The notes under the pieces are model-generated. The model was not told the DNA's origin. It worked only from the letters and a program-made list of their open reading frames with translations, and searched no databases. 64,000 bases of DNA from DATAOG01 sp963798075 (GTDB lineage Bacteria; Pseudomonadota; Alphaproteobacteria; Geminicoccales; Geminicoccaceae). Below are positions 17,027-28,439 of this stretch, in pieces. The translations under genes and the position numbers were made by a program. Numbering within the stretch: the stretch's first letter is position 1; the number at the start of each line of letters is the position of its first letter. The stretch spans positions 62,001-126,000 of the forward strand of contig CAWCRU010000036.1 of NCBI GenBank assembly GCA_963798075.1, given 5' to 3'.

Positions 17027-17614
17027 CTACTCCGGCAGCCTCGCCATCGCCTCCTCGGCGAGCGCGCGCTCAGGCGTCTGCACGAACAGCAGCGTGTCGC
17101 CGCGCACGAAGACGTAGAGCGGTCCTTGGGTCAGCTGACCCGGGTCGCCGATGCGGGTGACCGCGCGCCCGGCGACGGTCTCCTGGGCGCGCGTCAGGGG
17201 TGTCGTACTGGAAGCCTGCACGGCCTTCTCCAAGCCCGGCAGCAGCCGGGCCGGATCAGCGCCCTTGACGCGCCAGGCACCGACTTCGGCCTTGAGGCCG
17301 CCTTGCGAGTAGGCACTGGCGAGCGAGAAGTCGGCCCGGGTCCTGCCCAGGCCGGCGAGAAACGCATCGAAGGCCGCGCTCTGGGTCGCGAGGTCCCCTC
17401 CGGCCTGGCTCTCGACGGTCAGCGCCACGCCACCAAGCGTGGTCGGCAGCAACGCCTCGAGCTGCGGATCGGCATGGCGGCCCGCGGCCGCCGCCGCCGG
17501 GACCAACGCGACCGCAACGACAAAAGCGAGGGCCAGGGCGCCTCGGCTGATCGAGCTTGTCCCGGCTCTCGAGATCCCGTTACCTTCGACCGTCAGGAGC
17601 GTGCCCTGCATCAA
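17027..17614 (-). CDS. Hypothetical secreted protein
   Basis: A 195-residue protein, convergent with the SDR gene with no gap. The first 25 residues are polar; a hydrophobic stretch (ALALAFVVAVALVPAAAAAG) follows, consistent with a signal peptide or anchor, perhaps from a later start. The rest is a mixed alpha/beta sequence with VAGRAVTRIGD and GPLYVFVRGDTLLFVQTPE. It has no recognised family. The pattern of two strands ending in a hydrophobic read-out resembles small periplasmic proteins of unknown function. Confidence 0.6.
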   Translation of the reverse strand: MMQGTLLTVEGNGISRAGTSSISRGALALAFVVAVALVPAAAAAGRHADPQLEALLPTTLGGVALTVESQAGGDLATQSAAFDAFLAGLGRTRADFSLASAYSQGGLKAEVGAWRVKGADPARLLPGLEKAVQASSTTPLTRAQETVAGRAVTRIGDPGQLTQGPLYVFVRGDTLLFVQTPERALAEEAMARLPE

Positions 17615-17844
17615 GGGGTGCGTCGGGGTCGACGTGAGCCGGTCGTCGGCTGCTCCGGCCCCGAGCCGACAGGACAGCGGCAGCCGCGCTTGCTGTCAAG
17701 GCAACACCCGTCGCCGGCATTGCTGAGAGCCACGGATCGAGCCGTCGGGTGCTTCACAAAAGGACCGACGGCGGGCGTTGCTGCTTGCATGGGCGGCCAT
17801 CGCGGATTTACGATCGCGACCAACGAATAAGGGGGGTGACAACA

Positions 17845-19284
17845 ATGCTCAGACGGTATGCGATCGCTGCGTTCAGTGGCTTGGCAACCCTCGCCGTTGG
17901 CATGGCGCCGGCGGTCGCCGAGGACAATGCCGCGACCAAGGCGGTCGAGGCGGCGAAGCAATACGCTGGCGCGACCATCAACACCGAGGAGGAAGCGGGG
18001 CTGATGGCGATGCTCGGCAGCAACGTCACCGGCCCCGAGTGGCAGCAGCTTACCGGCATCGGGGTGCGGGTCAGCGAAGTTCCCTACGAGGAGCTGTTCC
18101 CGAAGGCGATGCTCGAGCATCGGGCGGGCACCGGCGCCTACGACATGCTCACGATCGCGCCGTCCTGGGTCGCCGACATGGTCCGCGCCGGCGCGCTCGA
18201 GCCACTCGACCCGTACATCGAGAAGTACGGCGTCAGAAGTGAGTTCGACGACATAGCACCAGCCTTCCGCGACTGGATGACCTTCGAGGGCAAAACCTAT
18301 GCCCTGGTGGTCGACGGCGATGTCCACATCCTCTATTACCGCAAGGACCTGTTCGAGGATCCGGCCAACATGGAGGCCTTCAAGGCCAAGTATGGCTACG
18401 ACCTGGCTCCGCCGGACAATTGGCAGAAATTCGGTGAAATCTGCCAGTTCCTGACCGACAAGTACGCGCCAGAGCTGTATGGCGCCGGCCTGATCAATGT
18501 CGGCTATACCTATTATTTCTTCTTCGAGCAATTCCGCAGCTACGGCGGCCGGTTCTTCGATCCGGAGACGATGAAGGCGACCGTCAACAGCGAGGCGGGC
18601 ATCAAGGCGCTGACCGACATGGTCGAGCAGAACAAGTGCCAGCCGCCGGGCGTGCAGAACTGGGGCTTCGGCGAATCGCTCTCGGCGCTGAACTCGGGCG
18701 AGGTCGCGATGACCATCTCCTGGCCGCCGGTCGCACGCTGGGCGCAGGGCATCAACGCTGACGAGCAGGCGCTCTCGTGGGTGCCGCCGACCCAGGTCAA
18801 GGACAAGATCGGCTACGCGATCAGCCCGAGCGGGCACTCCGAGATGGCGGCCGGCATCCTCTTGGCGCTGTCCCCGAACAGCAAGAACAAGGATGCGACC
18901 TACCTCTATATGCAATGGCTGCACAGCAAGCAGGAGAGCCTGAAGAACGTGATGCGGCCGCTCGGCCTGCGCGACCCGTTCCGGATCTCGCAGTACGAGA
19001 GCCCTGAGTTCCAGTCGCTCTGGCCGACCGCCAAGGAGTACCTCGAGACCCACAAGCGGGCGGTCGAGACCGGCTACGCCGACCTCGCGATCCTCGACAC
19101 CTACAAATACTGGGAGGCGGCGGGCCGCGCCGTGAACGCCGCGATCGGCGGCAAGGACCCCAAGCAATCGCTCGACGAGCTCGCGGCCGAGTGGGACGAG
19201 CTCACCGAGCAGGTCGGCGTCGACCGGCAGCGCGAGGCCTATACCGCCTGGGCGGCCAAGCCTGCGGCCTACCGGGCCGAATAG
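17845..19284 (+). CDS. CUT1-type ABC transporter solute-binding protein
   Basis: A 479-residue family-1 extracellular solute-binding protein with signal peptide MLRRYAIAAFSGLATLAVGM and cleavage near AVAED. Typical features are YEELFPKAMLEHRAGTGAYD, a tryptophan-rich middle and GEVAMTISWPPVARWA. The start is set by AAGGGGGGTGA upstream of ATG 17845. Two MalF/MalG-like permease genes follow at 74 bases. It should capture a sugar, polyol or glycerol-phosphate-like compound in the periplasm. A 230-bp gap upstream, divergent from the hypothetical secreted protein, probably contains the promoter (a weak TTGCAT / TACGAT pair is visible near 17787-17816). Confidence 0.88.
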   Translation: MLRRYAIAAFSGLATLAVGMAPAVAEDNAATKAVEAAKQYAGATINTEEEAGLMAMLGSNVTGPEWQQLTGIGVRVSEVPYEELFPKAMLEHRAGTGAYDMLTIAPSWVADMVRAGALEPLDPYIEKYGVRSEFDDIAPAFRDWMTFEGKTYALVVDGDVHILYYRKDLFEDPANMEAFKAKYGYDLAPPDNWQKFGEICQFLTDKYAPELYGAGLINVGYTYYFFFEQFRSYGGRFFDPETMKATVNSEAGIKALTDMVEQNKCQPPGVQNWGFGESLSALNSGEVAMTISWPPVARWAQGINADEQALSWVPPTQVKDKIGYAISPSGHSEMAAGILLALSPNSKNKDATYLYMQWLHSKQESLKNVMRPLGLRDPFRISQYESPEFQSLWPTAKEYLETHKRAVETGYADLAILDTYKYWEAAGRAVNAAIGGKDPKQSLDELAAEWDELTEQVGVDRQREAYTAWAAKPAAYRAE

Positions 19285-19358
19285 CCGGAGCCGGCCGCGA
19301 GGGTCCCGACCCCGGGGCGCTCGCGGCCGCGCGCCCCAAGGAGTTGCGCAAGGCGACG

Positions 19359-20283
19359 ATGGCGACCCGGGTAGCTGAGGTCACCGCCGCCACCCCGGCG
19401 ACCCGCCGTGCCGGTGCGCAGGGCGCCGGCAGTTTCAAGTACGCGCTGGTGGCGCCAGCGGTATTCGTGCTGCTGGCCTTCGGCCTGTTCCCGTTCCTCT
19501 ACGCCGTGGTCGTGAGCTTCCAGAAGCTGAGCCTGCTCGACCAGTACACGAGCTTCCAGGGGGCTTTGAACTACGCGCGCCTGCTCCACGATCAGCGCCT
19601 TTGGAGCGCGGTGCTGCATACCGTGGCGATCACGGTGGCGGCGCTGCCGCTGCAGCTCGTGCTCGGGCTCCTGCTGGCCCATCACTTCCTTGCCGAGCGA
19701 CGCTTCAAACGCCTGTTCATAGCCCTGCTGATCATCCCGGCGGTGATCTCGCCGATGGTCGCGGGCAGCATGTGGCGGTTGATGTTCGACGACCGCTACG
19801 GCCCGATCAACCAGATGATCGGCTGGGTCTTGGGCCATCACGTCTCGATCCTCTGGACGATCCAGGCGGCCTGGGCCTACCCTGCGATCGTGATCTGCGA
19901 CGTCTGGGAGTGGACGCCCTTCATGTTCATCATCCTGCTCGCCGCGCTGTCGAACGTCGACGGCGAGCAGCTCGATGCCGCCTCGCTCGATGGCGCCGGC
20001 GCCTGGCAGAGCTTCCGCTACGTCAGCCTGCCGGCGATCTGGCCGGTCATGATGATAGCACTCCTGATCCGCGGCCTCGACCTTGATCCGGCTGTTCGAC
20101 ATCGTCTGGCAGCTGACCCGCGGCGGCCCCGGCAGCGATACGGAGACGATCTCGATCTACATGTTCGTGCGCGGTTTCCAGGAGTTCGAGACCAGCTACA
20201 CGGGCGCCATGGTCGTCGTGTTGATCTTGTTGTTCACCGCGGCTCTGATCGCGGCACTCAGGCGCATGGAGATCGCACGGTGA
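19359..20283 (+). CDS. CUT1 ABC transporter permease 1 (MalF/UgpA-like), one frameshift
   Basis: From ATG 19359 the frame encodes about 240 residues with TM segments (FKYALVAPAVFVLLAFGLFP first) and the cytoplasmic EAA loop (LDAASLDGAGAWQSFRYVSLP). After LLIRGLDL near 20080 the homologous sequence continues one frame over as IRLFDIVWQLTRGGPG and runs to TGA 20281-20283. Sequence GACCTTGATC suggests one extra base. Joined, the product would be about 308 residues, normal for the family. The stop overlaps the GTG of permease 2. Unless this is a sequencing error, the transporter would be inactive. Confidence 0.8.
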
Positions 20284-21095
20284 AGCGTTGGCGCGACGCC
20301 GGCTGGTATCTCGCCTCGATCGCCATCGCGCTCGTCTTTCTGTTCCCCGTCTACTGGATGTTCGCCGTTTCGCTCAAGACGCCGCAGGAGATCTTCAAGT
20401 ATCCGCCGGCCTGGTATCCATCCCATCCCCAGCTCATGAACTTCTGGGTGCTGTTTCGCGACGGCGACGTCTGGTCGGTCTGGAACAGTTTCGTGATCGC
20501 CTCGACCAGTACCCTGATCGCGATGGTGCTGGGCACGCTTTGCGCCTACAGCATCGTGCGCTTCAAGACCGGCGGCGAGAACCTCGCGGTCTGGATCCTC
20601 TCGCAGCGCATGCTGCCGCCGATCGCCGTGGTTTTTCCCATTTTTTTGCTCTACGCCAAGGTCGGCTGGGCCGACACCTATCACGGGCTGATCCTGCTCT
20701 ACACGGCGTTCGCGCTGCCCTACGTGATCTGGATGATGCGAGGCTACCTGCAGGAAGTCCCGATCGAGCTCGAGGAGTCGGCGCTGGTCGACGGCTGCTC
20801 GCGCTGGCAGGTGCTGCGCCACGTGGTCGTGCCGGTCGCCCGCAGCGGCCTGTTCGCGACCGCGGTGTTCGCGTTCATCTTCTCCTGGAACGAGTTCCTG
20901 TTCGCGCTCGTCCTGACCCGCACCCAGGTGCTGACCTATCCGGTCCAGATCAGCCAGTACTTCGGCTCGCAGTCGACCTTCTGGGCCAAGATCTCCGCGA
21001 TGTCGGTGCTTGGCACGCTGCCCGTGTTTTTCGCGGTCGCGGCGTTCCAGCGCTATCTCGTGCGCGGCATCTCGCTGGGCGCGGTCAAGGGATGA
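20280..21095 (+). CDS. CUT1 ABC transporter permease 2 (MalG-like)
   Basis: A 271-residue inner-membrane permease. The GTG start at 20280 overlaps the TGA of permease 1 (GTGA). It shows the MalG-family N terminus (VFLFPVYWMFAVSLKT), six hydrophobic segments and an EAA loop (ELEESALVDGCSRWQVLRHVVVP). It ends ISLGAVKG. No ATPase gene follows; the next gene, overlapping by ATGA at 21092, encodes a PLP racemase-fold enzyme. The ATPase must come from elsewhere in the genome or be shared with another transporter. Confidence 0.9.
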   Translation: MKRWRDAGWYLASIAIALVFLFPVYWMFAVSLKTPQEIFKYPPAWYPSHPQLMNFWVLFRDGDVWSVWNSFVIASTSTLIAMVLGTLCAYSIVRFKTGGENLAVWILSQRMLPPIAVVFPIFLLYAKVGWADTYHGLILLYTAFALPYVIWMMRGYLQEVPIELEESALVDGCSRWQVLRHVVVPVARSGLFATAVFAFIFSWNEFLFALVLTRTQVLTYPVQISQYFGSQSTFWAKISAMSVLGTLPVFFAVAAFQRYLVRGISLGAVKG

Positions 21096-22222
21096 GGCAG
21101 CCGATGGCACGTTCAGCCAACGCAGCTTTGATCGGCGCGCCGGATGCGCGGGCGCGGCTCGCGACCCCCTGCCTCGTGCTCGATGCCGACGCGCTCCAGC
21201 ACAATGTCGGCGCGATGATGGCGCTGGTCCGCCGCTACGGGCGCACGCTCCGCCCGCACGTCAAGGCGCACAAATGCACGACGATCGCCCGTCGCCAGAT
21301 CGAGGCCGGGGGCGATCGGCGCTCTGCTGCGCGACCGTGCGCGAGGCCGAGGCGATGGCGGCGGCCGGGCTGTCGGGCATCCTGGTCAGCTCGCCGATCG
21401 TAGCGCCCGCGATGGTCGAGCGGCTGCTGCGGGCGCATGCGGCAGTCGGCGACCTCGCGGTGGTCGCCGACAGCGACGCCGGACTCGAGGTGCTGGCAGC
21501 CGCGGCATCGCCCGCGCAGCCGCTGGGCGTGCTGGTCGAGATCGACGTTGGCCAGGGGCGGACCGGGGTCACCCGGCCCGAGGACGCCTGCCGGCTCGCG
21601 CGCCGGATCGCCCTGGTGCCGCAGCTCGACTACCGGGGCGTCCAGGCCTATTACGGCCATCTGCAGCACGTGCCGGGCTATGCCGACCGCAAGGCCAAGG
21701 CGGCCGAGCAGTGGGCGCGGCTGCGGCCGTTCCTCGATGCGCTGACCGCCGATGGTCTCGCGCCCGACATCATTACCGGCGGCGGCACCGGCACGCATCA
21801 AATGGACCTCGAGGACGGGCCGTTCACCGAGATCCAGCCGGGCTCGTACCTTTTCATGGACAAGCAGTATGGGGCGATCGAGCTGGCAGAGGGCGGCGCG
21901 CCGTTCGAGGTCGCGCTCTCGGTCGCGGCGCGCGTGATCAGCGTCAACCAGCCGGGGCTCGCGGTGATCGACGCCGGTTTCAAGGCGATGGCGACCGACG
22001 CCGGCCCGGCGCTGCTGCAGGATGGTGCCGCCGCGCTATCAGTTCATGGGCGACGAGCACGGCGGCCTGCGCTACGGCGAGGGCGAGGCGCGCCCCGGCG
22101 TCAACGAGCTGGTCCGCCTGGTGGCACCTCATTGCGACCCGACCGTCAATCTCCACGACCATTTCCACGTCATGCGGGGCGACCGGCTGGTCGACATCTG
22201 GCCGATCGACGCCCGCGGCTAA
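21092..22222 (+). pseudogene. D-threonine aldolase / DSD1-like PLP enzyme, at least two frame breaks
   Basis: An alanine-racemase-fold enzyme of the D-threonine aldolase / D-serine dehydratase (DSD1) type. The N terminus has TPCLVLDADALQHNVGAM and the PLP lysine in RPHVKAHKC. Near 21308-21322 the homologous frame shifts (a run of five G lies there) and continues LCCATVREAEAM through EIDVGQGRTGV and ITGGGTGTH. At about 22010-22025 it shifts again to PPRYQFMGDEHG and the metal-binding end LHDHFHVM. All domain parts are present and conserved, so recent decay or base-call errors are equally possible. Start 21092 overlaps the permease stop; ATG 21104 is the alternative. The neighbours DadA and RidA suggest D-amino-acid or 3-hydroxy-amino-acid catabolism. 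Confidence 0.8.
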
Positions 22223-22258
22223 GCGAGAGCGCCACGTTCCTCGAAACCGAAGGGCAAC

Positions 22259-23947
<1,689 letters not shown>

Positions 23948-23954
23948 GTGCGCC

Positions 23955-25220
23955 ATGAAGACGATCGTCTTGGGCGGCGGCGTGATCGGCACGTCGACCG
24001 CGTATTACCTCGCCAAGCTCGGCCACGAGGTCGAATTGATCGAGCGCCGCGAAGGGGCGGCGCTCGAGACCAGCTTCGGCAACGGCGGCGTGCTCCACAC
24101 CAGCGAGGCCGAGCCCTGGTCGCGGCCCGGCATGCCCGCCAACATCTGGAAGTGGCTGGGCAAGCAGGACGCCCCGATGCTCCTGCGCTACGACGCGCTG
24201 CCCAAGATGTGGCGCTGGGGGGCGGCCTTCGTGCGCAACTGCACGCCGGAGCGCTATCGCCGCCATACCCAGATCAATCTGCGGCTCTCGTTCTACACCC
24301 TGAAATGCGTAGCCGAGATCCGGACCGAGACCGGGATCGACTACGACCTGATGCAAAAGGGCACGCTCAAGATTTATACGAGGGCCGAGGCGCTTGAGCA
24401 GAACCGGACCGAATGCGAGGCCATGCGCCCGTATGGCATGGTCTTCGAGGTGGCCGATCCCGACCGTTGCGTCGCGATCGAGCCGGCGCTCGCCCCGATC
24501 CGGGCAAGCCTCGTGGGCGGCCTCTTCTTCCCGCCCGACGAGCATGGCGACTGCCACAAGTTCACGACCGGCCTTGGCAACTACTGCGAGGCAAAGCTCG
24601 GCGTCCGCCGCCACTACGGCACCGAGATCAAGTCGCTGCGCAAGAACGGCGATCGGATCGAGGCGGTCGAGACGTCCAAGGGCACGATGACCGCGGACCA
24701 TTATGTCGCCGCGCTCGGCAGCTTCACGCCACTCCTGCTCGGCCCGCTCGGCATTCGCCTTGCGATCTATCCGGCCAAGGGCGTGAGCGTGACCGTGCCG
24801 GCGGCCGGTTGGCCGGACGGCCCGACGGTCCCGATCATCGACGACACCCGCCTCTTCGGCCTGATCCGGCTCGGCGATCGCTACCGCTGCTCGGGCTCGG
24901 TCGAGATCGGCGGCTACGATGCGACCCCGAACCGCGCCCGCTGCCAGGCGATCGTCGACAACGTGATCGGCGTTTTTCCCGACTTCGCCCGCTGCTACGA
25001 TCCGGACACCGCGTTCTTCTGGGGTGGGCTCAGGCCGATGGCGCCGTCCGGCAACCCCTATCTGGGGCCGACGCGGCTCAAGAACCTGTTCGTCAACGCC
25101 GGCCACGGCCACCTCGGCTGGACCATGTCCTGCGGCTCGAGCCGGGCGGTTGCCGATCTGGTCGCCGGCCGCAAGCCCGCGATCGATATGACGGGCCTCA
25201 CGCTTGCCACCCACGACTGA
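23955..25220 (+). CDS. dadA: D-amino-acid dehydrogenase (DadA-like FAD oxidoreductase)
   Basis: A 421-residue FAD protein of the DAO superfamily with the dinucleotide motif VLGGGVIGTSTAYYLAK at the N terminus, SFGNGGVLHTSEAEPWSRPG typical of DadA, and the C-terminal FAD-binding region GGLRPMAPSGNPYLGPTRL followed by NAGHGHLGWTMSCGSSR. It oxidises D-amino acids to imino acids, passing electrons to the respiratory chain. It starts eight bases after the sulfatase frame ends, and a RidA-family gene follows 18 bases later. RidA proteins hydrolyse the reactive imines made by such enzymes, so the pair makes sense. The frame is intact. Confidence 0.85.
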   Translation: MKTIVLGGGVIGTSTAYYLAKLGHEVELIERREGAALETSFGNGGVLHTSEAEPWSRPGMPANIWKWLGKQDAPMLLRYDALPKMWRWGAAFVRNCTPERYRRHTQINLRLSFYTLKCVAEIRTETGIDYDLMQKGTLKIYTRAEALEQNRTECEAMRPYGMVFEVADPDRCVAIEPALAPIRASLVGGLFFPPDEHGDCHKFTTGLGNYCEAKLGVRRHYGTEIKSLRKNGDRIEAVETSKGTMTADHYVAALGSFTPLLLGPLGIRLAIYPAKGVSVTVPAAGWPDGPTVPIIDDTRLFGLIRLGDRYRCSGSVEIGGYDATPNRARCQAIVDNVIGVFPDFARCYDPDTAFFWGGLRPMAPSGNPYLGPTRLKNLFVNAGHGHLGWTMSCGSSRAVADLVAGRKPAIDMTGLTLATHD

Positions 25221-25238
25221 GCTTGCAGGGAGGCCACC

Positions 25239-25670
25239 ATGGCCGACAGCGAGGCCAAGGCCGTCTTCTTTGGCGGCGCCCCGCCGTTTCCAATCTCGCG
25301 CGCCGTGCGCGCCGGCGATTTCGTCATCACCTGCGCCGTGGGTGATCGCGTCTTCGCCCCCGAGGAAGCGCTCTACGACGAGCACGGCCGCGTCGTCTCG
25401 ACCGGCGCGCGACTGCAGGCGCTGACCTTTGCCGACGAGGTCCATGCCACCTTCAGGGTGCTCAAGGACTCGCTCGCCCTTGCCGGCTGCACCCTCGCCG
25501 ACGTGATCGATTGTCAGGTATGGCTGCGCGACCCGCGCGATTTTCACGAATTCAATCGGATCTACGCCGGTTACTTCGATACTAACCGGCCCGTGCGGTC
25601 GGTCTTTCGCACTGACTTCATGTTCGACTTTCGCATCGAGATGAAGGCCGTGGCCTACAAACCTCTCTGA
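25239..25670 (+). CDS. RidA-family (YjgF/YER057c) protein
   Basis: A 143-residue protein. The family Arg that binds the substrate carboxylate is in NRPVRSVFR; LADVIDCQVWLRDPRDF and FNRIYAGYF are typical. AGGGAGG precedes the ATG. Its position after DadA indicates a role in deaminating imine/enamine intermediates. Trimeric cytoplasmic enzymes are usual. It differs from canonical RidA in its longer N terminus and could belong to one of the less studied Rid subfamilies. Confidence 0.85.
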   Translation: MADSEAKAVFFGGAPPFPISRAVRAGDFVITCAVGDRVFAPEEALYDEHGRVVSTGARLQALTFADEVHATFRVLKDSLALAGCTLADVIDCQVWLRDPRDFHEFNRIYAGYFDTNRPVRSVFRTDFMFDFRIEMKAVAYKPL

Positions 25671-25677
25671 CTGCGGA

Positions 25678-25703
25678 GCGCGACCGGCAACTGCTGGTCG
25701 CGC
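25678..25703. terminator. Strong hairpin between convergent genes
   Basis: GCGCGACC (25678-25685) pairs with GGTCGCGC (25696-25703), and the pairing extends inward through G-T, G-C and C-G pairs to an AACT loop, giving about 11 bp. It begins seven bases after the ridA-like stop and lies ahead of the stop of the convergent minus-strand gene (25757). It has no T run, so it may act as a bidirectional or Rho-assisted terminator. Confidence 0.6.
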
Positions 25704-25756
25704 AGTCTCGAACCGAAATGCTGCCCGGTCTTGAGGCGGCATCCGGGCATCCCGGA

Positions 25757-26446
25757 TCAGTCGATGTAGTCGATGGTCTCGCCGGCATCCGGGTGGAGAA
25801 AGCGCAGGAGGGAGTCGATCTGCCCGGCGCCGATCTTGTGACTGAGCTCGGCCTCCACTGCCTCGACCTCGCGCACCTTCGCAAGGATCGCCTCGAGCTC
25901 GCCGCGCGGCGCGATGACGACGCCGTCGCGGTCGCCCAGCACCAGGTCGCCCGCCTCGATCAGCACGTCGCCGATCGCCACGGGCAGTCCGACCTGGCCT
26001 GGCCCGTGCTCTCCGGCGGCGTTCGACGCCTTGCCGCGGCAGAAGATCGGCATCCCCAGCCGCAGCAGGGCGTCGACGTCGCGCGCCGGGCCGTCGGTCA
26101 CGACGCCGACCGCGCCTCGCCGCTGCGCAAGCGTGGCCAGGTGCTCGCCGATGACGGCGGCCGTGCTGGTCATCCCGGCGGCGATCACCATGACGTCGCC
26201 CGGCTGCAGGGACTCGACCGCGACCAGAGCGGCGCGCAGGTCGCGCGCGCCGAGCCCGATCGGCAGGGCGGAGCCGACGAGGCGCGAGGCAGGGTCAATG
26301 GCGTCGATCGCGGGGTCGAGGGCGCCAGCGCCGCCTCGCGCATCGGCGACCACGGCCGTGCTGACGCGGGCGAACACGTCGATGATCGCCTGGTCAAGAC
26401 GCGGGAACGATTTTCTGACCACGACGCGCTTGCCAACTTGGACCAT
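25757..26446 (-). CDS. RraA-like / HMG aldolase-family protein
   Basis: A 229-residue protein of the RraA/4-hydroxy-4-methyl-2-oxoglutarate aldolase superfamily. It shows GEHLATLAQRRGAVGVVTDG followed by PARD, the metal and substrate-binding Asp/Arg signature of the family, and the later VLGDRDGVVIAP. Members are aldolases/oxaloacetate decarboxylases that release pyruvate, or RNase E regulators. The catabolic context favours the aldolase. A purine-rich stretch (CGGAGGACAACC on the minus strand) precedes the start. Confidence 0.75.
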   Translation of the reverse strand: MVQVGKRVVVRKSFPRLDQAIIDVFARVSTAVVADARGGAGALDPAIDAIDPASRLVGSALPIGLGARDLRAALVAVESLQPGDVMVIAAGMTSTAAVIGEHLATLAQRRGAVGVVTDGPARDVDALLRLGMPIFCRGKASNAAGEHGPGQVGLPVAIGDVLIEAGDLVLGDRDGVVIAPRGELEAILAKVREVEAVEAELSHKIGAGQIDSLLRFLHPDAGETIDYID

Positions 26447-26848
26447 GGCGGTTGTCCTCCGGCTGGTTGTTTGGACGTTCGCATGACCGGCTGCAACGCT
26501 GCGCTCGGCGCCCGGGTGGGTATACGGAGTTTCCGCGCGATTGTGGAGTGGCGGGAGAAGCGCTGCCCGTCGGCCCCGCCGGCCCAGTCGATGCCGGCAC
26601 CAAAGTCACAAATCCGGTTGCTTCAATAACTGGCGGCTGATAGCTTCGAGAGTATCAGGGCACTGGTTGTCGGCCGGTCTGGGGTCTGGTCATCGGGGCC
26701 GCGGGCAAGCGCATTTACGCACGCAAAAGTCGGGTGGGATGGACCATGGGCCATGCCTCAGAGGGCGGGCCCGCGTCGGTCGTTGAGGGTGCGAAACGCG
26801 GCAGCGGAAACGGGCCGGTGCACGCTAGAAAACGGGGGATCTCACGTG
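26447..26848. promoter_or_regulatory. 402-bp divergent intergenic region
   Basis: It lies between the minus-strand RraA-like gene and the plus-strand TRAP operon. It is less GC-rich than its surroundings. A GTATAC palindrome in GGGTATACGG near 26519-26528 resembles, imperfectly, the TGGTATACCA site upstream of the GntR gene at 55994. A weak promoter-like pair TTGCTT / TAGCTT (17-bp spacing) lies near 26620-26650. No gene is seen. Confidence 0.35.
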
Positions 26849-27871
26849 ATGCAACGGAGGATGCTACTTACCGGCGCCGTGTCCGCGGCGGCCGTGGCGT
26901 TCGCGCTCGCGAGCGGCGCGCCTGCGGTCTCGGCCAAGACGGTGCTGCGCTTCGGCCATGAGGTCCCGGTGACCACGGCTGCTGGCCAGATGTACCAGCA
27001 TTTCGCCGACCGGGTGGCGGAGCGCACCGGTGGCGAAGTCGTGATCGAGGTCGCGCCCGGCGCCCAACTCGGCTCGGAAGCGGAAATGATCGAGCAGGCC
27101 AAGAACGGCATCATCGATGTCGTCGAGGCGTCGATGGGCGGCCTCGGCATCCTGGTGCCGGCGCTCGAGATGTCCGAGGCGCCCTTCATGTGGCAGAGCT
27201 GGGACGAGTTCGCAGCCGTCGTGCGCGGCCCGGCGTTCCAGCCGCTGTGGGACGAGCTTGAGGCCAAGCATAACCTCATCCCGCTGACCAAGGTCTGGTA
27301 CTGGGGCTGGCGCAACTTCACGACCCGCAACGTCGCGGTGCACACGCCCGAGGACCTCAAGGGCCTCAAGATGCGCGTGCCCGAGGCGCCGGTATGGGTC
27401 GAGATGATCAAGGCGGTCGGCGCCTCGCCGACGGTGATCCCGTTCAACGACGTCTACACCGCCCTGCAGCAGAAGGTGGTCGACGGCGAGGAGAACCCGG
27501 TGCCGGTGATCTATGGCCAGAAGTTCTACGAGGTCAATCCGTACATCACGCTCGACCGCCATATGCTGACCAGCCTGCCGATCTTCGTGAACAAGAACTC
27601 GCTGGCCAAGCTCGAGCCGCGCGATCAGGTCATCCTGTTCGAGGAGGCCGAGGCGGCATCGGCCATGAACACGGTGCTGCAGCTGCGCCGCGACACGCTG
27701 ATGCTGGAGAAGATCAGGCAGGGCAAAGGCGTGGAGATCGTCGAGGACGTCGACAGCGCCGCCTTCGCCAAGGCGATGGCGCCGGTCTACGACGCCCTCC
27801 AGGACCGCTGGGGCAAGGACAACCTCGAGCGCGTCAAGGCGGCGATCGCCGAGGTCCGCGCCTACGAGTAG
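26849..27871 (+). CDS. dctP: TRAP transporter substrate-binding protein (DctP family)
   Basis: A 340-residue periplasmic protein with signal peptide (LLTGAVSAAAVAFALASGAP, cleavage near VSAKT). DctP features are LRFGHEVPVTTAAGQMYQHF, LGSEAEMIEQ, and the binding-site region WRNFTTRN with the conserved carboxylate-binding Arg and LKGLKMRVPEAP. It is followed by the small and large TRAP membrane subunits, giving a complete Na+/H+-coupled importer for an organic or sugar acid. GGGGGA lies upstream of ATG 26849. Confidence 0.9.
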   Translation: MQRRMLLTGAVSAAAVAFALASGAPAVSAKTVLRFGHEVPVTTAAGQMYQHFADRVAERTGGEVVIEVAPGAQLGSEAEMIEQAKNGIIDVVEASMGGLGILVPALEMSEAPFMWQSWDEFAAVVRGPAFQPLWDELEAKHNLIPLTKVWYWGWRNFTTRNVAVHTPEDLKGLKMRVPEAPVWVEMIKAVGASPTVIPFNDVYTALQQKVVDGEENPVPVIYGQKFYEVNPYITLDRHMLTSLPIFVNKNSLAKLEPRDQVILFEEAEAASAMNTVLQLRRDTLMLEKIRQGKGVEIVEDVDSAAFAKAMAPVYDALQDRWGKDNLERVKAAIAEVRAYE

Positions 27872-27896
27872 CGCGCGACCTCGCGGTGCGCTGACC

Positions 27897-28421
27897 ATGC
27901 GTGGCGGCGCCATCAGGAGCTTCGTCATCCGCTTCGATGACGCGTTGCTGCGCGTCGAGGACGCATTGATCGCGCTGCTGCTGGCCGCGATCTTCGTCAT
28001 CATGATCGCCAACGTCTTCTGGCGCTACGTGCTGGGCAGCGCCTTCCTATGGAGCCTCGAGATCTCAATCATCATCTTCAGCTTCCTGGTCTTCTTCGGG
28101 GCCAGCGCGTCGTTCCCGCATCACCAGCACATGCGGGTCGACGCGCTGATCCGGGTCCTGCCAGCGCCGCTGCGCGCGGTGGTCGGGGCGGTCGCGGTCG
28201 CCGCGACCCTCGTGATCATCGCCCTGCTGCTGACCATGGGGATCGAATACTGCATCGCGGTCGCGGGCGACCGGACGCCGGAGTTCGGCATCTCCTTCGC
28301 CATCTGGTACGGCGCCATGCCGGCCAGCATGGTGTCCTCGCTCATCCACGTCCTGCGCCTGGTGGTCGACGAGGGGCCGGCCGACGCCCTGAGGTCGAGC
28401 GCCGAGACCGAACTCGGGTAG
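27897..28421 (+). CDS. dctQ: TRAP transporter small permease subunit
   Basis: 174 residues with four hydrophobic segments, the first two being ALIALLLAAIFVIMIANVFW and ISIIIFSFLVFFGASASF. The conserved WRYVLGSAFLWSLE motif and the HMRVDAL motif of DctQ proteins are present. It lies 25 bases after the binding protein and 18 before the large subunit. It stabilises the transporter complex in the inner membrane. Confidence 0.9.
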   Translation: MRGGAIRSFVIRFDDALLRVEDALIALLLAAIFVIMIANVFWRYVLGSAFLWSLEISIIIFSFLVFFGASASFPHHQHMRVDALIRVLPAPLRAVVGAVAVAATLVIIALLLTMGIEYCIAVAGDRTPEFGISFAIWYGAMPASMVSSLIHVLRLVVDEGPADALRSSAETELG

Positions 28422-28439
28422 CGCGGACACCGCGCGGAC

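Noticed and set aside
19191..21095. One 634-codon frame apparently fusing the two ABC permeases
   Set aside because: Between about 20083 and 20280 this frame is nonsense. The homologous residues lie in another frame, and permease 2 has its own overlapping GTG start.
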